A DNA stretch of 64,000 nucleotides from Trichuris trichiura (taxonomy: Eukaryota; Nematoda; Enoplea; Trichinellida; Trichuridae), in assembly GCA_037903355.1 (NCBI GenBank), contig JBAJFE010000014.1, positions 2,170,001-2,234,000 of the forward strand, read 5' to 3'. Shown one piece after another: positions 10,904-26,100 of this stretch. A program made the translations under genes and the position numbers. Position 1 is the stretch's first letter, and every line of letters starts with the position of its first letter. The notes beneath the pieces are model-generated. The model was given only the letters and a program-made list of their open reading frames with translations. It was not told where the DNA came from and ran no database searches.

Positions 10904-11984
10904 ATCTTTGGATGACGTACTGCCGAAATGGAGTGACAATTGAGAAAGGCTACTTTCAACCTTTGCAACAAGCGGAGGCAATCGATCTGTTTCTGAATGT
11001 ATGCCGAGCCGTACAGCTCAACATGTGAACCGAAGCCCATTTGGGACTTTTTCGATATGTCATGGATAATCGCTTCGATTCTCTCTGATTAGAAGACGCC
11101 AGTAAACGAATAAATTGCATTCAGGAGTCACGGCATGGAATATTGCATCGACATTGTCATCATGTCAATTATGATTACTCACGTTGGGTGCGGCGTAATC
11201 ATATTCGCTTCATGAACTGCCTGAGCGAAGTTAGCATACTTACGATAGACGGCTAACGCTGATGGCGACAGATGCCTGAAAGGAAAAAATCTTAACTTGT
11301 TGACAAACGACAGTTGCAAAGAAGCCAGCGAAATTTCCTTTTTTACTCTCTCCCGTTCTCTCTCACGGCACTTAGCTAGCTGCCTGAAGTGATGCATCTT
11401 GTTCAATTGGCAAACTCGCTTATTTCAATTTCGCTAGTGCCTTGTCGATGCCGTGAAAACTGACATAGCTTATCCCCATCAATCGTAGTTTTTCAATGCA
11501 GTCATCCTTACCCGGCGAGGGAGAGGGAATCATCGTTCCTGTAGCTACATTCAGTTGCAATTGTTGCGCGCTACCTGTGATCCAAATGTGCTAATAAGCA
11601 ATCAGCATGAAAAGGTGCTTAAACGGTTTGGAGATGCGTGCTCATTAAGTCTTTCGAGCACGCATGACTTCCGTTCGAACGCAGCAGCTAATAGGTACGC
11701 TCAGCATCAATAGGGACGAGTGGTGACAAAATGAAATTTACAATTTGTTCAAGTGAAGCCAATTCCGCTTTGAACGTTCAAATACTTAAGTTAGCAGCGC
11801 TGCTAACATCGCAGTCATGCAAGAATGCCACTGTCCAAGGTCAGTAATTTTGATAATGAAGAAAACGCCAGACATTCAAAGGAAACTTCCGGGAAGAATT
11901 AGTATGGAACAGCATATGGCGTTGAAAGTTCAGATGAACGTTAATTTTATTTGAATTTTCGTTACTTCATTGCTTTATATTAAC

Positions 11985-12060
11985 ACCGCTGAAGACGGGT
12001 TTCGTTTGACCTGAAAGCTCCGGAATAATAAAAATATTATCAACGGGACAAACTTTCCGT
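11985..12060 (+). mobile_element. solo arm of foldback family
   Basis: ACCGCTGAAGACGGGTTTCG...ACCTGAAAGCTCCGG reproduces the family core (CTGAAGA at 11989, GAAA ending 12016). The usual GCTCCGG follows. The other arm is absent, so this is a truncated copy. Confidence 0.65.
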
Positions 12061-15000
12061 AAAAGAAACTCGACATGAACGTTAAATATTCTAAATGCCA
12101 TTTTCTAAGGCATGCCAGATTTCTGCTGGGAATAGGCAGAAAGTTTGGAAAGTAACTTATTACTCATGAAGACCTAATGTAAGTGACTCCAGCTGCCCAT
12201 ATGTGATATGTCAAATCCTTAAGAATTAACTTTCTATAGACACTTGGCGTGACTGTTGGAGCCGACCGTTGCTAATAGGAGCTTACTCAGCCTATTAGAT
12301 CAAAAGAGAAGTTCAGAGTGCCGCTAATACTGTCACAGTATAATCAAAAAGCTGCAAAAGGGCCGGAGCAGGAATACGCAGTGCCAAAAGTGCCTGGGCG
12401 AGTTATAATCAGTCCCTACAGAGTTCTGTACTTGTCCATGCCTTTCACCAACAGTAGCCTCAACTTACATGGGCATTTATGGCACTTATCATATGTTCAG
12501 CATTGGTAGACGCAATGCTGAAGCATTTTCTGCAGCTTAATTTGTTAATAGATAAAGCAGATCTTTTCGGTAAGTTAGGTGATGAAGAACTCTGGGCGTT
12601 CATACCTGTTTCTCAAAAGCCTGTTCGTTCTTTACTTCCTTGTATCAGTTGCTCCCCGTCTTTGCCAAAGATAGAACGCAGTTCTTTCTGAAAGATGGAT
12701 TAGTAAAATCTGGACACCAGAATGAAGCAGGGCACCCCGGCATAGTCAGATGTCAACTTGTACGCCCTCTATGAAATCTTAGGCCTTTAAAGTGAGTCTG
12801 CTATCATATTTGGATTGTGCAATTTAATTCTGCAAGCACGAAAGTATATTGGTTACTACGAAGTGTGCATTTTGCAAAACTGAACTTAAAAGAGCACGGT
12901 TTGTCGTTTGCTTGAAATAGAGAGCGAAGGCGCAACTCGGAAGTTCCACATACATCTGAAGCTCGATTAGGCATATAAACGTAAAGCCGCTGATTATGCC
13001 AACCATTGTTTGACTGAGTATGAGGAAAGGAAGGTGAAATTTATTGAACCAGAAGGAGAAAACCGAACAACTTGTTTTCTTGCTCTAAACCACATCGTTC
13101 ACATAAATTACTGTTATGCGTTCAGAGCAGCAAAGTACACAAGAAGGTATTAATATTTCATGACTGAATGCTGTACATCGCTGAAAGCGCAACAACTGGT
13201 CACGTCAGAAAGCGAATTAAACAAAAATGAGTTTCAGAAAAATCATTTTTAAGCAAAATAAGCTAGCTGTAATCACGCAGCGGAATCCAATGAGGATGAG
13301 ATGATGACTGTTCCGCTAGTCGTCATCTTGTGAAAACTGACTTATCATATAGCTACAATTAGGTCACAGAAAAAGAGCATGTCCAACGAGGAGGACAAAA
13401 AGACAAAAAATTTGAATCGTTTCTTCACTGTGCAAAATGCGTGACTATATGCCTCTTAGAAGATACTTTCGCTTTAAAATCTAAAGCAGGCGGAAGTTAT
13501 GAAGCCAATGAAAAGGTTATCAGGAAAAGACTAGCAGTATTAATGTTAAAAAAAGGTGATTATCTGTTAGGAACCGCTTCAAGAAGAACGACTATCCCGG
13601 GAAGACTCCTTTACATTTCAAGATGGAAAGCGTACATGAATCAGAAATATAAGACAGGTTGAAGAATAAGTGCAAAATGAACCATAAACTTGCTTATGAA
13701 AGCACGAAGGTGAGTAGTGTTACTACATTATGGAAAGCGGCAGCAGCTGTTTGTCCGCAGTTTTAAATATGCCCAGAAAGAAAAATTACAGCTATTTTTC
13801 ACGTGGGTAAAGGGTCCTAATCTGCTTTGGAAAAGATTTGAATTCAGGTCAATTTATTCGAAGCAGAAAGCACCCGTGCATTCGTTTACCCTACTTTAAA
13901 CCGATTGAACTTACGAATAAACAGCATGCTTTAAAAATAGCATTAAAATATCTATCATACAGATCGACCCGTAGGAATAATTATTAAAGCAGAACAATCT
14001 CAGTTGTTGGCTGTACTGCCTTCGACGCGCTAAAATTTTTCACCCATTCTTTGAACTTTCTGCGTCTATGCAGTGCATCTGCATCACTAATCAGCTTACA
14101 TGGGAACATGACATCACCGCGTACCAGAACTCTGCCTGGCTAGGCATTGCTGACAGGCAGTTCACAAAAAGCTTTTACGTGCCTAAAGGTGAAATCAGGG
14201 GTGACTAAACGCGAACGATTTATTGGTAAAGTGCTTTCGACGCTTTCACGTCAGTTCCCCTTTGTCTGTCGGCTCTGCCTTTAGCTCGTTAGTTCGGCCA
14301 ATTCAAAGTTGGTGAATTTTTTTAGGCGCACATTTTCAAAAAAGAGAATTCTGCGACCTGCGCAGTAACTTTGGGAAATTAGAATTGAAAAGATTACTTA
14401 TAATGTACCGATACTGTGACCTTTCTTCGAATTTGAGCAAAAATTAAATGCATTTTCATTTATCTTGAGCAGCAGTCTAAGCTTTCACGACAAAAAGTTC
14501 AAACAATCTTAATGATTGAAAATGAGATTCACAGGTAAATGGGTACTCACGGTGTCTGACAGATTCTGGAACGTGGTGGGAAGTATAATTGCTCACTTTG
14601 CCTGCGGTGACAGAGCTAAAATTCATTGTTCAGTCTCCTTTGCAGCTACAGCAATAAATCTTTTTTAAATTAACTGAATTGCAGATTGTCAGCATGCATT
14701 CAGTACTTTTCATTGTTGCGAAATGCCTCTTACAATGCATATGAAATATTTAACGGCCAAGAAGAAAACCCTGACGACGCTGATGGGTGGCATCTGGTTA
14801 GTTCGATACGAAGTGACAAAGTTTAACAAAGTGGGTGAAATAAGCCTTTCTTTAAAAGCATAATAAAATGCAGTTTTGTGACTTGCTATCTGATATTTTT
14901 GCCTAACTTGCTACACGCCTAATAAGCACATTTATCCAGCAGAGGGAGCCTGTCTTCATGACCTGCTGTGAAGACGCGCACTTTTCTAGAAAGTGGATAT

Positions 15001-18000
15001 CAAAAGTAAAATGAAATTTGTATTCAAACTGAAATGATGAGTTTTTTTCCAGCAGACGTCCTACTGATTTACTGCTGTCAGTAGAAAAGAGTTGAGGTAA
15101 AAGGAAAGAAGTAGTTTACGCCGCATTGTTCTATTCTTAGCCGGAAACGCACTTCCTTGTTCTTAACTATTTGTTAAGGCCGAGCAGAGTATTATCAGTG
15201 CAATACTAGGCAAATCATGAAGTCATTCTATCAGCTATGATGGCAATGAAATCAACTATGCAAAAACCTCTGTCTGCATATACAATTTAAGAGGTAGGAC
15301 AACCTTAACAAACGATGAAGTTCATCCATTAACGTTCGTATGTACTATTTTCTGAGTTTTACAAATGGTGTAAAGTTCTATAAACGTTGATGCGAAAGCG
15401 TGATTCACGTTCACTATTTGACTAACTTGGCTTCCATAATAGATTTTGCATAGCACAGTTTTGGCTCAATAACAGCGCTTAAACGCTTGAACATTGTGAA
15501 CTTGGAGGAAATGATTGAATTGCTAGTCAATGCGTAACATTATCTATCATTCGTTGCCTAACCGAGAGCGAGTAGATTCCATCGAGAAACAGACTCACAG
15601 AGATTAATAAGCATCAATAAATGAGAAATGCAAAAACATGCTAACCATTTGCCAATCGTATCGACTGAGTTGCTGATTGCTTAGACAAGAAGGTTAGACT
15701 CAGGAATAGTGCACATTTGCGTCCAGAAATAGAAGAACGATTGTTGCAGGCTGTGGCCAATTGGAGAGCGGATAAAATTGCCACCATGTCTGCGAACGGT
15801 TGTCATGTAAAGTCGATTTCGTCATTCGCTTCTTATGGAACGCCACAGCATTTTGATAGTCGACCAGCGCATGAAAAGAGCAATTCACTAAAGCATTTAT
15901 AAAGTTAGGATGTACGTGATTGTACATTTGCCATTTGCTTGACAAAAGCAGTATGTGATTGGCAATCTCAAAACCCTCATGATTGAACTGCCTATTCGCA
16001 ATCTGAACTGTTAGGAATCGGGTAAAGAGAGCTATTTATCTTTTATTTCGATTTCGAGTAAGTTCAAAATATGAAACTGCACGCATTCCATGAAAATTGG
16101 CCACTCGATTTCCATCAAGAACTGACATGCTGAAACACAACCAGGATCATTGTTGCAACTGCATTTCGTTCTTACTGAAATCTTATGCAAATGAGTAGAA
16201 AGTGAATTATATTTGATGAAAAGAAAGGATACACTCAGATACGTCTGAATTTAACAACATAGGAAACATTCTGACTGAAAGCGTTGAACCTCTTTCTTTT
16301 CCAAAGAAACCTCTTGCCAAGCTTTACCTTTCAAGGACAGCATTTCGAAATGTTATAGCAAAGGAAACATCGTCTGATAACGAGTACACAAACGTTGTTA
16401 CGTTCTCGAGGAAGGGCTAATGATGAGGGCGCCCCTCATGTTGCCTGACTAAAGAGAGCCATATTATCCTTCAGTAGTAGGTACCATCAGTGCGTTGACA
16501 TCCTGTCTTTATCAATGCAGCCCTTGCACAATGATTTAGACTTTTGTTGCTTAGCGAGTGTAAGCAAAATCAAACCCACGCAGAATGCACTAATTTTAGT
16601 CCAGTTGGCCGAATCGTCAGCCGTTTTTTATTTCATTATTTTCAAGTACGAAGTCATATGATGCTCCAATGTATTCGTGATTATTTTCCATTCATGGAGA
16701 AATGAATAATTAGGTATACCTTTTCGCATCTTCCACACTTTATTCTGCTCACTTTCACTTACAGCGCTTACAGTGCATGTGAAAATTAGTTTCACACTCA
16801 GGCAGCCAGCTTGAGTAAACAAAATTCCCGTTAATTTATTTTCATTTGCTCAGCAAATAAAGCGGGAGGTCTATTCCCAAGGGCATAATCGACCGCTAAT
16901 AGTTAACCAATAACCAGTACAGGGACTGCTTAATTGCATAATGGCAAAAAAATTTGAGTGCAATGGTGCAAGTAACCACACTGGGAATATTTATACTCTC
17001 GCTTGCGGATAATTTAAAATTATTTTTAAAGAGGGTTTACGACAATTTTGTTCTATTAGCAGCAGATCGAGAAGTTGAACTTTCATGGCAAACAATCACA
17101 GTGAAGGACGACTTAAACCGTAAGAATTCTCACTTTCAGCTTTTATTTTATGCTGAGTAAGTAGCTGTTCGTTTTTAAAGTGCTGTCGAATGAATCAATA
17201 CCGTGCACTATACCAATATGGAGGATTTCAGAACTGGTGCAAAAATGCAATTAAGCATGGGAAAACTTTTGTACTTCGCTTTGGCAGTAGTAAAACTGAT
17301 TATCATCAATGAAGATATCAGCAGCTCAGGCATAACTTTTGCGAAAGAATAATTTCAAACTTCTGAAGTCGCTGCTGCGCCGCTTGCAGTACTTGCCTTT
17401 AGTGACAGCTCGTGAACGTCAGCAAGTCATCTCAGCTAATTTTCCTACATTTGCTGTTAGAATTTGCTTTTGAGAGTACAGTTCCTTGCGAAGGAATGAC
17501 AATTTCATTTCCTCAGCGCCCTCCATGGGCGACGTAAAGTCAACAGCGTTATTCTACCTTTACCCATTCTTATCAGATTTTCATTAAAATGTCATGTGCT
17601 TTTTGTTTAACTTTTTCTCCTTTGTTAGCTATTAATAAGTTGTACATGCAGAGTTTTTTAAAGATATGACAAAGTAGCTAGCTAGTGCATGAAGTGTGCA
17701 TGTCAACCTAGCTGCCATTGATCCAACAAACTAATATCAGGTTCCAAAGTGGGCAGATTGGTGACATTTAGCAGTTAGTGTGCAGAAAGATTCTTGCAAC
17801 AGGTTACTCACTAAAACTTCTTATCAACTTTGATATGGCTTTGTTATTTTTGAGTGCTAAGTAAACGCGTGGTCTTGTAAGCTATACGCTGGTTATCTAA
17901 TCTAAGTTTTGGTTACTTTATTTGACGAAAACCAAAAAGCTGGGCTTTCGTTAAATAACAAACTTGCTTATTCCGTCACTATTTCAGTAAAGCCCTGGGA

Positions 18001-20173
18001 AAGGTTTAGACAGCTGAAGGATACCATTTATACAGTTTAGAGAGAGAGAGAGCCAGCTTTACATTCTCTGTAGATTCAGTTCTCCCTCTTCCTTTTCTTA
18101 CCAAATGCCCACCCAGTCATCTCTTGGCCAAACTTTCTTCCTATAATAACATATCTGATGATCAGAACTAGCAACTAAACTATTCGTTATAAAAACAGAT
18201 ATGTCAGGCATGTTTTATAACCGGGACTTTTCTTGTTTTTACAATGAAATGCTTGTTAAATACATTCAGTTTGGCAATCACAAGTTTTCCTTAATAAGCA
18301 CATGTTAAGCCTAGAAGAGGAAACGGTTTACTATCGCTTAGCAGAGGCAAGTATTTAGCCACCAGGGCACTTTTGGATCCTCTATGACTCTAGGTCTGAG
18401 ACGGGTTATGCTAGATTAATTTTTTATAATCCACTGTCGTTAAATTAGTGCTTTATTTAGCTAAAGTAATAGTAACTATAGAAAAACAGCGTGGTAACTA
18501 ACGTTAGGCTAATCAAGTTGCATCCAAAAATTGAGATTTTGGGGTTTTCGATGTAATATGCGCACTAGCGCTTAAGTATAAGCATTAAATGCTCGCAGAC
18601 TGCACGGAATATTTTCTAGGAGAATTTGGCAGCGTGAATTTGGCATTAGTTTGTAATCGTACCGAACAATTACGACGGGCGTGTGGCTCGTTTGAGTCCA
18701 GGTTTCAATGTGGTAACCATGAGATGTATTCATTGCTGGTAAGTTAAAACCTCTGAGACATCTTCTGGAAACTATGCAGCTGAACTGCAAAGGTTCCCCA
18801 TGCCCGTTTTGAATTGAGAGCAGGATGAACTATGCAAGGAGTATCGAGCACATCAGCATAATTACGCTTGCACTACAGTTTAGTTGAGTTTCAAATTCAG
18901 TGCGGGAACTATTGTGTCTAATTTTTCTCGTCAATGCTTTGCTTTTTCGAGACGCTAGTGAAAAAATAAAAACATCTTAAACCTTCCTTAAAAAATGGCA
19001 AGTGTCTGTCTACGGTGATTACAGTAAAGGATGAGCCAAGGGCGAGTAATGCATGTCCAGCGAAAATCTCCTGTGGCCTTAACATTTACGTCAAAATTTG
19101 AAAAGGGGAACTGCAATAACATATGCCTTTGGAAAAAATATACAGCAAAGAAAAGATTAACTGCTGATCTTTAAGCTTTTATTTGGAAGTTTTAACTGTA
19201 AAACAAAGGGAGCAGTTTTGAAGCATCATTCTCTTAAAGCTTTATTGAAGAAGAAAGAGGGTATTTTGCGGCATGCAGATGGCAGAGTAAGCGTAGTTCC
19301 AAAAGTAAAACGGCTATTTCGCTGCAGATAACGCCTTCGCACGACTGAATTTGGTTCAGCTCAACAGTGTTAACATAGTTGCTGCAAACTGACCGTGACT
19401 AATAGCTCACGAAAAGCTTTTATAACAAAGATAAGCAAGAAACTCCCGATAAATCAGGTAGAAAATTTTGAAACGATATCAGTAGTACAACAGGCGGCAG
19501 GATTAATATGCTTCCAGCAGCTATTAGTTCAACCTGCCGTTATACAGCGATGTTTGACGAACGTACACATCTATCGCAATAGGAGTATGCCAAACAAAAC
19601 GGACGCTTTATTACTCAACGAGAAGCGAGATGAGTTAAAAATGGTTATTGGTTGTTGAACGCTAACTCTACAGCAGTAATCAGAGGCTCAAAAAATTTCG
19701 GTAACAACTTTGGTGCCCATTCAGCATTCGTAAGAACAATTGCGTCCTTCCTTGAAGCATTAAAAGCTTTTCATAGGCAATCTAATTCTTAAGTAGTCAT
19801 CCTGCGTTCAGATGACTTTGGAACAATGAGTTTATGTTGTAAGAGCTCTGTTATTCATCTTGGAACTCTTGAGAAAATTGACGGTGAGCGCTGTAGTGGA
19901 AACGTTTTGGGTTCCCCGTTTAGCTAAAATACAAAGAAACAAAGTGAGGCAACTGACAGAGGGGAGTATGAACAGCAAATCCATTTAGTTTAAAAATACG
20001 AAGAGCACTGAAACTTTTAAAGATTAAAAAGGCAGACGCAACGCACCTTTCTCGAGCAAAGATGGATAATGGAAAGCGAACAGTTTGAAGTTTTAATTGG
20101 GATTTAGCGAAGTCATAATGTTCTCATCGACCTTGCGTTTTACGACATGCCATTAAGCATTACACTGCCTGAT

Positions 20174-20360
20174 CACAGGGTGCTTCGTAACGGGATAGTG
20201 TTTCACGGTTTTGGTAGATCTTCTACGGCTTTTTCCGCTTTTTGTCTGGGTTGGCATCTGTAATTAAACGAAACAGTTGCTCTACCAACCGATGGATAAG
20301 CGATTATTTGGAAAATTTTACAGAACCAATGCACTCAACTTTATTTCAGAGCTTGATATG
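20174..20360 (-). mobile_element. truncated foldback element with tail
   Basis: CACAGGGTGCTTCGTAACGG followed by GTGTTTCAC is the one-sided family tail. After it come the arm words CTTCTACGG, TAATTAAACGAA and CTACCAACCGATGGATAAGC, and the sequence ends near TTCAGAGCTT. One arm plus tail with the far side missing resembles a 5'-truncated retrocopy. Confidence 0.6.
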
Positions 20361-23143
20361 CTCTAAACGAGTGAAGTCTTATGCTAAGAGCAAAAAAAAT
20401 ACCGAAAAATTTTCAAATTCGCTGACGGCGTACTAACATTTTCTGCCTATTACCCTCAGAATTTTCCTGCGGTACCGAGCTTCTCAGATAACTACTGCCC
20501 TTAAAGTACCTTATGTTTTTTAGTATTACATTGAGCTCCTCCACGTTATGAATGTTACGCTTTGCAATGCAGAATTGGATGGTAAGCATTATGAAATGAA
20601 CTTTCACAATCATCGCTTGCAAGTATTAATATCGAACCTGGCAGCGGTTTGAGAACTACTCTGGACTCCTTATTTCGCAAATTTCATCAAGTTGATCACT
20701 TTCTCAGCTACTGATGATAGGAGGGCATTCCGACCTGGTTATTCATACTCTTTAAACGTAATGAGGTCAGGTGGTCAATTCAACAGACTTTTGTGCTCGT
20801 CAAAAGTCGAACAAAGCACAGAGAAAGTTTTATTTTTAAGAGCTTTGATGGCTATATTAATTTGAAGTAATCTGCGTTTAATGGACACCGTCTTCCGCTC
20901 TGAAGTTTAAGAACGCTTTTAAAAAAGCCTTAGTATCGTTACGTACTGGGCTGAAACGAAAGACAACTCTATAATCTGAATAAAACTCTGGAAATCGATA
21001 ATGGTTGAGAAGCTTTACTGGTACTGTCATCACATAACGTTTAGAGATTCAATCGCTGCAGGTTCTCAACTTCCATTTACTGCAGCGTCACTTGACATGG
21101 TTACAAGAATGTTACATAGGCCTGTTTTATAACAGTCTGATTGTTCTCTAGATCGGAGAAAATGAAAGAGAAAATGCTTTTTGGTGATTTGACGCGCGGA
21201 CTGCAGAACAAAGTGTTCCACTTACAGCCATAGCGTATGTCTGTAACGCTGAAGGGGTACTAGTGCTTCCTGTACCTTTTATGGGTAACAGAAGCAAAGT
21301 TGAGGATGAGGGCGATGGAAGGCTAAGCGGAAAAATGGAAAGTTTGACTTTTGCTACGAAACAAATAGGGATTTAATTCCTTGAGTCGAAGGATTTAATG
21401 GCAGGGCTCATTTGCTTCAGAAGGGTTAAGATTCGAGAAAAACATCCACTTCAGCTGAAGGAGCAGGAGGGTGTCCTCTGGAATGAACAGTAGAACGAAA
21501 GCTGGAAAGATTGGAAACAGTTCGTCCCTAGAGTTGGTAGCTAGTATGAGGTTGCGAAACCTTGCCTACTTGTTTTCTGAATGGCAGCTCGCACCTCATC
21601 TACATGTTAATATTATCAAGAATAGTTTATCGCTTTCTGCCATCTGTGAGACAGTACCGAAGCTGAAGCTATTACACGCTTTCAAAATTTGTTACCACAA
21701 GTATTTATCGTCATGCTAACAGTGCAGACAGCTTTGGTTTCATGTTTCTATGAAACACTTTTCCAACCAAATAACTGGCAAGCGTTATTGTAAAAGAATG
21801 ACAGCAAGATCATTGAAACTTGGCCAGGAACCGCATGATGAATCATGCTGACAAGGAAAGGGAAGTTTTGAAAGCAGAAGGCAGTAAAAACGAATGAACA
21901 GAATTTACTTTTTTTCTGGTAACTTTCTATCTATCTATTGGTCAAAGTTTTATTAGAATAAAGAATTTTGATTGGCCTGAACCACTATATATGAAGAATT
22001 AAGCAATGGGGAACCAGTTGGTTGTCCCCAGTCGACGGCAGTTTCCACCCCTGTAAAATCTAAAATTGCGACTACGTAACCATCTGGTTCCAATTTTGCA
22101 AATAAAATTACTGCTAGTTTTGTAACGCAGTTTTCTTGCGTTTCAATGCCATCACTTAAAAAGTCAGTGTTAATACCTTACCTCAACCTTTGAACCAGTT
22201 CGGGAGAATGTGGGCACAATTTTCTACAGCTTCAAAAAGTATCAGAACGCAATTATCCGCTTAATTGTTATGGTCTAGCCACGTCACTGCGAAATGAACA
22301 CCAGCATCGCACTGAAAGCTCAGATGCCGAAAGATGAAGTGGTTATCAGTTGCCATGATGCAAAACAACGATTTACAGAGCATGCTGTTTATTATTAATC
22401 GTTATACCCCACCAACGTGTTTATAGAGCTCCGTTGGTAGCAGTACTCGATATCGCACGAAGCAAAACGAGAAACTCTTCTCAGTTTTCTTTGAAGCATG
22501 AGTTCAAATCGCAATTGTTAACAGGGTCGTTTCGTGTACGAAGGATAACAATACATAGACCAAGTAGTCTAGTGCTTATAAGGGAAAAGTATATAATGAT
22601 ATGGCGATTGAGAAAATAACAGACGGTGCTATCCTGGTCGAGGATAAAGCACTTTCAAGAAAATAGCATACAGAATATTTTGAGAATTAATAAAATAAAA
22701 AAATTATATGGAAAAGTCTCCTTTATTGGCTGTCGTTGAGCACATGGGAAGATAAGTAAAGTGAAAAAGTCTGCTACACCTGCAGCACGATTCCAGGTCA
22801 CCAAACCAGAACGGACAACTTTCGCCCTCTTTCTAACGTATACAATGTCTACATTAAGACGCACCAACCAGATCAACAGACAGAGTATGCGTTTTAATCA
22901 AGTTGGACTAAGTAGTATAACAGAATAGCCAATGAGATAGTTTCCAGCGAACGGCATGCAAACGTAGCTTGAAAGAGGATAGGTGCTCTGATTTTGGTGA
23001 CGTGAAAGAAAAACCGCTTCAGTTAACGATGTCATTACTCTTAACACTAAACAAACTTCTCTGCCCTTACGTGGATAACTTCAATACCAGCTCGTTTTGA
23101 GAAGTTGATTGCGCGTTTCTTTAGACCATCTTTGCTATTTCAG

Positions 23144-26100
23144 ATGCAGTCGCTGTCCACGAGGACGAGCATGACGGCCCTTTATCGTTTAACGATGTTC
23201 CTTGTCATGTATTGGTTATCACGTGCCCAAAGCACTGAAAGGCCTATAGGAGATGCATGCAAAGGTCCCAACGTATCTTGCAATGAACCAGTGCAACTTC
23301 CTGACAGCTTCGCCGACAATAATCTGGCTAGGCAACCGAGACAAAAGTCTGCTGAAGAAGCCTGTGCAGAATTTTTTGGAGTAGATGGAACAAATGCCTG
23401 TGCTAATAGCCGAAAGAGATTACAGCTAGCATTGCAGCAAGCCAAGAAAACTGTGGACAGTACCTTCAACCTTACCCAAAGCAATGAAAACGGTAAGAAC
23501 GCCATGCAACATTTAAAAAGCAACGAATGCATTGTAAGCTTAAAACTCTTGAGGGCTTCACCGCTGGAACCTGATTTCATAAAAGACCCATTTCAAGTTT
23601 GCGTGCTTTATTTGGAAAGCTATTGATACGTAGTGATATTTAGAGAACGTATTTGTACTTGTGCGCGTTAACTTGTACTGTGTAAAGCCATGACAGAAGA
23701 AATGCATGGAAATTCCAATTGAAGAGGCATAGTTCTGCTTCTTTGCAAAGAATGTCAATTGACTAAGTACACAAGGTTCATAAAGACGTTTTTACTGACG
23801 TGAGGCCACTAATTCATAAAGGTAAATGCGTATAAGCTGTACGCATAATAAAAAAAGTCCATGAAATTCACTGATTAATTGTGCTTTCATGAGATAATAA
23901 CGTTTTCTATTACAATGCGATCTAAAGTTAAACGAGTGATAAATTTCGTGTGATAAATTCTATTAATAGATCGACGCGGCTAACCAAATTATTTAACAGT
24001 TTTTTGCTACCAGAGTTTTTTATCAAATAGTCAACTTGAGATGACAAAATGCTGATACGGTTCTACAAAATCAATGCTTTCTTCAAGCCAGCCTGCTAAG
24101 TGGTGTGCACTTTTGAATACAAACGAATACCAGCAGATGCCTAACACAAATCTTATTACGTTGCTGAAATAGTTTAATAGGTAAAGTGAACAAGTGTGAA
24201 AAGCTGGTTTGACGGGTAGAAATTCGAACTGCCCAAACTAGAGTTTACTAAATATAAATTTAATTGGCAAATGCGTCTTAGCAAGGGATGAAGTGCTCAC
24301 GCAGTCTGTGGATTATTATTAAAGCTGTATCTCCTGTTGAGACATTCTTACGGTGACCCTGATTGTTAAATAAATTCTATTGAAAAAATTCTCAGAAGCT
24401 TTCTGGACTCAGCTTGCCTGACGTTTAGGGGAATAAATATTCCTGACATAATTTTCTTTGATGAACTTCATTCCAACTATGCCGACATTATTGTTGCTAT
24501 AAGCTTCCGCGTTGTCACAAACAGTTTTCGCTTTGACAGAGGCTATCATATGCTGGTATGGAATGCAGTCTGCAACAAGGAATGGTTTCTACCTGGTCTT
24601 TAAATCGCAAAAAGTTAGAGAAGTGTCGTGTTCGTTCCTGTTAAAGCTGTGATCATTAGATCACGTGCCAGTACTGGCTATACTCATACTGAGAGGCTCT
24701 CCTGTCCGCTCGCTAAACATTTGTCCACAACTGTAGGTCTAGCTTGCCACAAGCGGGAAAAAAGGAGAGTTTCAAAGAAGACTGATAGTGTCCCAATTGA
24801 CTGGGTTTTTAATTTGAATTAGTCACTTTGGTAAGACGGAGGAATCGTGCATTCATAAAGGCTATTTAGATGATGGGTTATTGAAAGTAATGGAGCATAC
24901 TTTTGGTCAAATAGATTGATTGATTTATACTCACGCTTCAATCACTGAAAATGGAAAGTACAAAATAGAATGGGGTTCTTTAATGCTGATGAACTTTTGT
25001 GGATACTCAAATCGGTTGGGTAGTTCTTTTTAAAAACGCCTTCAAAAGCATTCAGGACTGAGGTTGTCCTACCTTCAGCGGAACACACTCTTGGGTATTG
25101 CGGTGCTTTGATTTGAGCAGGTAAACAAAATAATTAGTCCTAACGCTTCATAGATGTATTTACTATAGGAATCATGCAGACGGTATGAAACTAAGAAACT
25201 CACGTTCACGTGAGTTCTAATTTGATTTCCCTTTTGGTGCATTCACAGGATTACATTTGTCAATAATGATTTCGCGTCTTACCAGAAAGCACCATGCATT
25301 TAGACAACTTAAAGCATCGAAAAGATCATACTGACGCAACGTGAAAACATCCGCAAATAGTGAGTGCCCTCTTACAAACGTATAATTGAACAGGCCATAA
25401 GAAACCAGTGAAAGTGCCGCTAACTTCATTGATAACCGGCAGACACTAGTTAACTGACATTCTTGTCCTGAAAATTTGGTCCATTTCAATAAAACGCGTA
25501 GATGAACACGTTGATATTCAACACAAAGTTATTAGGGTCAACCTGCTGTAGATTGTACAATCAGAGAAGGCTGAAATAAATGTTGTGACTTAAAACTCAA
25601 CTTTCAGTTCTTTTTCACTCTACAATCATATTTGCTTTTGCTTAAATGTAACGACGGTTGAGGTGAGATAACTCGAAGCGAGCAGGTAGTTCTAGAAGTA
25701 TGCCGTTCCAGTTGGCAGCAAGCAGTGTCCGTCTAACCTTTACGAGAGTGAGCATTGGACCCATTCGTTTGGCGATGGAAATATCGCTCATGGTTCTCAT
25801 TGTGTTCTTGTATCAACATAAAGAGTTCATTAATACTATTAAAGATACAGCAGTAAAAATTGCTAGATAGATTGATTGTAACACAGAGGCTGAGTGCGGG
25901 AAGTGATAAGTGGAGATAAATGTGCTTAGACGGCAGTAACCTTTAATACTTTCTTCGAAAGTGTAGCGCGTATTATCAGTACGGGACAGCCGAGAACAAA
26001 GCACTGGAAACGCATGTGGTTTGATTTTACCTACAAATTTTATCCACCGCCTAGCTGAGTGAGTAAACTGTATGTACCGTAATGCCAATGTCTTCAAAAC

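Larger units (their letters stand above)
10982..23143. other. about 12 kb with no supported gene
   Basis: Both strands hold only short frames without signal peptides, domain motifs or in-phase splice partners. I see single-arm remnants of the foldback family at about 11985-12060 (core 11989-12016, CTGAAGA ... GAAA, + strand) and about 20174-20360 (tail plus part of an arm). It may hold upstream regulatory DNA for the GPCR or the peroxidase. Confidence 0.5.
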
